NCBI GenBank assembly: GCA_007258455.2
Contig: VDFB02358134.1
Coordinates: 211,718,026 to 211,782,025 of the forward strand
From: Sequoia sempervirens
Taxonomy: Eukaryota; Streptophyta; Pinopsida; Cupressales; Cupressaceae
Length of the DNA stretch: 64,000 nucleotides
Direction: 5' to 3'
In this document: piece by piece, positions 59,411 to 64,000 of the stretch
Layout: each line of letters starts with the position of its first letter
Numbering within the stretch: position 1 is the stretch's first letter
Made by a program: the position numbers and the translations under genes
Notes under the pieces: generated by a model
The model's input: only the letters and a program-made list of their open reading frames with translations
The model's database searches: none
Told to the model about the DNA's origin: nothing

Positions 59411-60385
59411 ATGGCAAACATGGCAGGAAATGTTATGTCTAACATTTTAATTCCTGTATTTGAAGGAGATAACTTTACATATTGGTGTACTAGGATGCAA
59501 ACCCTACTCAAATCCAAAGATTTGTGGGAAATTGTACAAGTAGGGTATGTAGAACTAGATACAACTACATTTAATGCATTAAATGATCAACAGAAAAGAG
59601 AATACAAAGCAAGTATAAAGAAGGATAATGAAGCCCTATTTCTAATTCAAGGTGCAATTAATCAAGCAATTTTTCCTAGGATAAGTGGTGCTATTCATTC
59701 TCAGCAAGCATGGAAAATATTGAATAATGCATATCAAGGTGCACAAACTGCAAAATTATAGACAATGAGGAAAACTTTTGAAAATGTAAAGATGACTACT
59801 AGTGAATCTGTGAATCAATTTCTAACAAAGGTAGAAGGTCTAGTAAGTCAAATGAAATTTTTAGGGGAAGATGTAGATGACAAGCATGTCATTAAGAAAA
59901 TTTTAAGGAGTTTGATTTCTAAATTTGATGGTGTGGTTTCTACAATTGAGATTTACAAAGATCTCACAACTATGCACATAGATGAACTAAGTGGAATATT
60001 GTTAACTGCTGAAGAAAGAATGAAAAGTAATGAAGAAAGCTTAGAGCAAGCATTTTCCTCTAAAGAAAATATAAGAGGAAAAAGAAAAACATTCTTCAGA
60101 AATCAAAATAAAGTTGAATACAAAGGTGAATCCAGTAATTTTGGAGGAAGAGGTAGTAATTTCAGAGGAAGAAGTAGCAACTTCAAAGGTACTGGAAGAG
60201 GAAGAGGTAGAAACAATGGGGGAGACTATGATAAAAAGAATGTCCAATGCTTTCATTGCAACAATTTTGTACATTATGCATCAGAATGTTGGAGTAAACA
60301 AGGTGAAGCAGAAAAGGGAAATGCTCACAATACTATTGAAAATAAACAAAATTTGTTTATTTCTTGCTTTAACGCAAATCCAGTG
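59411..60385 (+). pseudogene. gag: gag of Copia C2
   Basis: I choose the ATG at 59411 ('MANMAGNVMSNILIPVFEGD'). The upstream 59396 codon is TTG. The N-terminal part 'YWCTRMQTLLKSKDLWEIV' is the usual Copia gag opening. A TAG at 59759-59761 stands where the family has a Gln, and the same frame then continues (59765 on) with UBN2-type helices ('VNQFLTKVEGLVSQMKFLG'). Next come a Gly/Arg/Ser-rich RNA-binding stretch and a zinc knuckle 'CFHCNNFVHYASEC' (C-x2-C-x4-H-x4-C, ligands kept) near 60250-60292. Apart from the stop it is intact. A frameshift near 60385 separates it from protease. Confidence 0.9.
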
Positions 60386-62020
60386 AAAATAATGTATGGT
60401 ATATTGATTCTGGATGTTCTTCACATATAACGTCTAATGAGCATTTATTTGTTAATTTGGATGAGAAACATCAAAGTACAGTAGTACTAGGAGATAATCA
60501 ATCTCATTGAAGCAAAGGAAAAGGTACAATTGCAGTTTCCACAGAATATGGTGAAGTTAAACATATCAATGAAACACTATTGGTCCCAGCACTAAAAAAG
60601 AATTTGTTGTCTGTTGGACAAATGCTAGAACAAAATTATCAAGTGACTTTTGATAAGAATGAGTGCATAATAAGAGACAAGTTAAAAAGGAATACAGTTG
60701 TTGCAAGAGCAAGGATGACAGGTGATAGGATGTTTCCTCTTCATTTCACTCATGGAAACCAAGCATTGAGGTCTAGTGAAATGAATGAAAGTAAAATTTG
60801 GCACCAAAGGTATGGTCACCTCAGCTTTAGTGGGTTAATTTTGCTAAAGAGATTCAAAATGGTTGAGGGTCTACCTTTCATTGAAAATACAAAAGAAGTG
60901 TGTGAAGAATGTGTTGTCGGCAAACAACACAGAGTTAGCTTTCCAATTGGTAAATCCAGTAGAGCTAAGCAACATCTTGAGATAATCCATACAGATTTGT
61001 GTGGTCCTATGGAAACACCTTCTTTGAATAAATCAAAGTATTTTCTAACTTTCATTGATGATTACTCAAGAAAAACTTGGGTATATTGTTTGGTTTCAAA
61101 ATCAGAAGTGTTTGAAAAATTTGTAGAATTCAAGAGGTTGGTTGAAAAACAAAGTGGTAAATACATCAAAGTGATAAGGTCAGACAATGGAGGTGAGTAC
61201 AAATCAAATCAGTTTCTAGATTTTTGCAAAAATCATGGAATCAAGAGAGAGTTCACTACTTCCTACACTCCACAACAAAATGGAGTTGCTGAAAGGAAGA
61301 ATAGAACCATTGTTGAAATGGCAAGGAGTATGATGAAAGAGAAGAATTTAGATAAAAGTTGTTGGGCAGAAGCAGTATGCACAACAGTGTATCTTCTAAA
61401 TAGAAGTCCTACAAAAGCAGTTAAAGGAATGACTCCTGAACAAGCATGGTCTGGGGTAAAACCAAGTGTTGATCACTTGAGAGTATTTGGTTGTGTTGCT
61501 TATGCACACATACCAAAAGAAAAAAGGTCTAAGTTAGATGATAAAGGCCTAAAATGTATTTTTATTGGGTATGGATCAAAAAATAAAGCATATAGATTGT
61601 ATGACCCAATAGGAAAGAAGCTTGTTATAAGTAGAGATGTGGTATTCAATGAAGCAGTGGAATATAGCAAGGAAAATGAAGCAAAGGGAAAAGAGATAAT
61701 GATTGATGAAGTTGAAGAAGGAGAAGAAGAAGAAAATGAACCTGAGTCTTCTAGTACAAGAGCAAGAAAGTATCAAAAATATCAAAGAAGGACAGAAAAG
61801 AATCATCCATCAACTCTTATGTTGGATTCAAATTTTGAGAAAATGACAACAAGATCACAAGCAAAAGTGAATTATGCTTTGATGACTCAAATCATGGAAA
61901 GTAATGAACCACAAACATTTGAACAAGCTCAAGAAAAAGAAGAGTGGGTTGAAGCAATGCATAGTGAGATAGAAACAATTGAAAGGAATGACACATGGGA
62001 TTTGGTTCAGCTACCTCTGG
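60383..62020 (+). pseudogene. Protease and integrase of Copia C2
   Basis: One frame carries 'WYIDSGCSSHIT' (protease active site D-S-G intact, near 60398). A TGA at 60508-60510 interrupts it, and then an open stretch runs to 62106. 'IWHQRYGHLSFSGL' and 'CEECVVGKQH' form the integrase zinc region. The core has 'IIHTDLCGPMETP', 'VIRSDNGGEYKS' and 'QQNGVAERKNR', so all three catalytic acids are present. A Glu-rich linker follows, then '[18 protein letters not shown]' opens the polymerase. A one-base loss near 62015 ends the frame. Confidence 0.92.
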
Positions 62021-63449
62021 TAAGGAAATTGTTGGTACAAGATGGGTGTATAAAACTAAATATAAATCTGATGGAAGCATTGATAAGCATAAGGCTAGAT
62101 TGGTAGCCAAAGGATACACTCAACAGGAAGGTATTGATTACACTGAAACATTTGCACCTGTAGCACGCATGGATACTATCAAATTGGTTTTGGCTTTGGC
62201 AGCTCAGCAGAGTTGGATAGTTTATCAAATGGATGTAAAGAGTGCTTTTTTGAATGGATATATTGATGAGGAAGTGTATGTTTCTCAACCTAGAGGTTTT
62301 GAAATAACCTCTAAAGAGCATTATGTTTACAGATTAAAGAAGGCCTTGTACGGTCTTAAGCAAGCACCAAGAGCGTGGTATTCAAGGATAGACTCATACC
62401 TACAGCAGAAAGGTTTTCTAAGAAGTCAGTCAGATCCAAATCTTTATATTAGGAGCTCAACTAAGGATATTTTTATCCTAGTTCTCTATGTTGATGATCT
62501 TATCTACACTTAGAACAATTCAGATTTATTTGTAGAGTTTAAAGCAGCTATGGTTACTGAATTTGAGATGTCAGATTTGGGACAGATGCACTATTTTCTT
62601 GGTATAGAAGTATGGGAAAACAAAGATGAAATATTCATGTCTCAAAAAAAATATGCTTCAAACATCCTACAGAAATTTCAAATGAATAGTTGCAAACCAG
62701 TTGCAACACCTATTGAAGTTGGACTTAAATTGTCTAGCTTAGATGTGTCAGATCTAGTGGACCCTAATCTATATAGACAGTTGATTGGTAGTTTGATCTA
62801 TTTAACTACTACTCGATTAGATATCACTTATGCAGTGAGCTTGGTATCTAGGTTCATGTTAGAACCTAAGAAAACACATTGGAATGCAACTAAGAGGATT
62901 CTTAGATATGTCAAAGGGACATTGACTTATGGACTCAAATTTTAGCATTAAGAGGATAGCAAGTTGGTTGGTTATACAGATTCAGATTGGGCAGGTTCCA
63001 CAGATGACTGAAAGTCTACATCTGGTTATACTTTCAGTCTTGGTTCAGCAATTTTCTCTTGGAAGTCCAAGAAACAACCAACTGTCTCACTTTCTACAGC
63101 AGAGGCCGAGTATAAAGTCGTAACATCAGCAGCTTGCCAAACTGTGTGGTTGAGACGACTACTAGAGGATTTACACCACATACAAATTGGACCTACATTG
63201 TTGTATTGTGACAACAAGAGTGCTATAAAAATGACAAAGAACCTAGTATTTCATAGCAAGACCAAACATATTGAGATTCAACACCACTTCATCAGAGAGT
63301 TGGTTCAACAGGGATTGATCGAGATTATGTATTGTAGTATAGAGGATTAGATAGCGGATATCTTCACGAAGCCTCTCGCTCGTGAAAGGTTTGAGACACT
63401 TAGAGATCTACTGCAAGTTCTTCCCAATGGTCATTATGGGGGAGAATGA
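61995..63449 (+). pseudogene. Reverse transcriptase and RNase H of Copia C2
   Basis: After the frameshift the text runs '[20 protein letters not shown]', '[20 protein letters not shown]' (motif A Asp), '[18 protein letters not shown]' and '[12 protein letters not shown]' (YVDD intact). RNase H follows: 'VGYTDSDWAGSTDD', '[12 protein letters not shown]' and '[12 protein letters not shown]', with its acidic residues present. In-frame stops lie at 62511, 62943, 62949, 63009 and 63348; the one at 63009 looks like CGA to TGA in the usual DDRKSTSG. The final TGA (63447-63449) is the first codon of the 3' LTR. Confidence 0.93.
63435..63446 (+). other. Polypurine tract of Copia C2
   Basis: 'tatgggggagaa' directly before the TGACAACAG start of the 3' LTR. 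It also encodes the last residues of the polyprotein. Confidence 0.85.
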
Positions 63450-63721
63450 CAACAGCCTTCCTTGACATCTATTAGTCTCCAACATGTGCAACAACCTTTC
63501 TTAACATCTATTGGTCTCCAGCATGTGCAACATCCTTTCTTGACATAATGCCCATTGGGCTCATTAAATATTGTAGTTGCATTTCTTGACTTTGTTGTTA
63601 CTCTCTTGTAAATCTAGATCTCTATATAATAGATACCCTACCTCTCTTCTTCATTAAGGAAATTTGGGGCTTTTGCATATTGTTTGTTTTGTGATCAGCA
63701 GATCACCATTATTTGCCTTCA
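63447..63721 (+). repeat. 3' LTR of Copia C2
   Basis: 275 bases, the same length as the 5' LTR, with about 15 substitutions and no indels. It is followed by the aatat duplication and then by sequence of segment copy B. Confidence 0.92.
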
Positions 63722-64000
63722 AATATGAGAACTCGGAGCTATACGTTGGCAGAATACTTAACTGTCAAAGTGTTCAATTGCATTATTATCATAAAAATTT
63801 AAAGTATAATTTTTATTATAATGGTGAATTTGCATACTTGTGTTTTTTTATATAATTTTGCATCTATTTTGATGGAATAAATTAATGCAATTGCATATCA
63901 AAAAATGACAATCTCTAGTGTAAAGTTATGCTCATTTCAATTGAAACTCATTCCCATGCATTTACTTTATCTATATCCATACCACGTTGTAGATATCCCG

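Larger units (their letters stand above)
58340..63721 (+). mobile_element. Copia element C2, complete in structure, best preserved
   Basis: Two LTRs of exactly 275 bases (58340-58614, 63447-63721) are flanked by aatat at 58335-58339 and 63722-63726. A primer-binding site, gag, protease, integrase, reverse transcriptase, RNase H and a polypurine tract are all in order. About 15 differences between the LTRs (roughly 5%) make it younger than B1. The reading frame is broken by about seven stops and two frameshifts, but the catalytic residues I can check are almost all intact. The family is not named with certainty. Confidence 0.93.
44069..64000. repeat. Duplicated segment, copy B (interrupted by B1 and C2)
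   Basis: The pieces 44069-44604, 56421-58339 and 63722-64000 are the counterpart of copy A. Copia element B1 and Copia element C2 sit in the two breaks. Copy B also has a (TA)n run at 57325-57355 and an extra stretch at about 57416-57780 that is absent from A. The segment runs off the window's right edge. No intact gene is recognisable in it. Confidence 0.7.

Noticed and set aside
60041..60274. 77-codon minus ORF over the C2 gag
   Set aside because: Shadow of the Gly/Arg/Ser-rich and zinc-knuckle region on the opposite strand.

Overview
This window is nuclear plant DNA made almost entirely of LTR retrotransposons, nested in one another and in decay. No intact host gene is visible. The AT-rich background, the mixture of Ty3/Gypsy elements of Tat/Ogre-like build with Ty1/Copia elements, their size and advanced decay, and the absence of genes over 64 kb suggest a seed plant with a very large genome. 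A conifer or other gymnosperm is likely, but that is inference. All percentages are by-eye counts.

Left part (1-9869). Positions 1-2497 are the repeat-rich 3' internal region of a plus-strand Gypsy-type element whose 5' part lies outside the window. A polypurine tract and an LTR (2498 to about 3529) follow. Next come an LTR-like piece in opposite orientation (to 4306), a badly broken Gln/Asn-rich gag-like coding region (5285-7760, with a 100-N assembly gap), and non-coding DNA with tandem repeats.

Gypsy 'host' element (9875-35994). It is a plus-strand Ty3/Gypsy element with TG...CA-type LTRs and a perfect 5-bp target duplication (gtcat). Its order is gag, protease, an extra RNase H, reverse transcriptase, the ordinary degenerate RNase H, integrase, an antisense ORF, a long sense ORF ending in a coiled coil, and the 3' LTR. 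All coding parts are pseudogenes. Between the RNase H and the integrase it is split by a 12.1-kb minus-strand element, called D here (15238-27307). D has well matched LTRs but no visible reverse transcriptase or integrase. It encodes a Pro/Ser/Thr-rich protein with a G-patch motif and carries arrays of short GC-rich palindromic units in its untranslated regions.

Middle (36000-44068). This holds an LTR-like promoter piece, a minus-strand LTR-like sequence, copy A of a diverged duplicated segment (39140 to about 41700), an inverted-repeat element, a SINE-like retroposon with 10-bp duplications, and another LTR fragment.

Right part (44069-64000). This is copy B of the same segment, interrupted by two Copia elements. 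B1 (44605-56420, duplication aaatg) itself contains a minus-strand non-autonomous Copia derivative (47184-51241) and a small terminal-inverted-repeat element (52464-53257). C2 (58340-63721, duplication aatat) is the best preserved element, with 275-bp LTRs and nearly all catalytic motifs intact despite several stops and two frameshifts. Copy A serves as the empty site for both insertions.

By eye, LTR divergence is about 15% for the Gypsy host, 12% for B1, 9% for the Copia derivative, 5% for C2 and 3% for D. This agrees with the nesting order.
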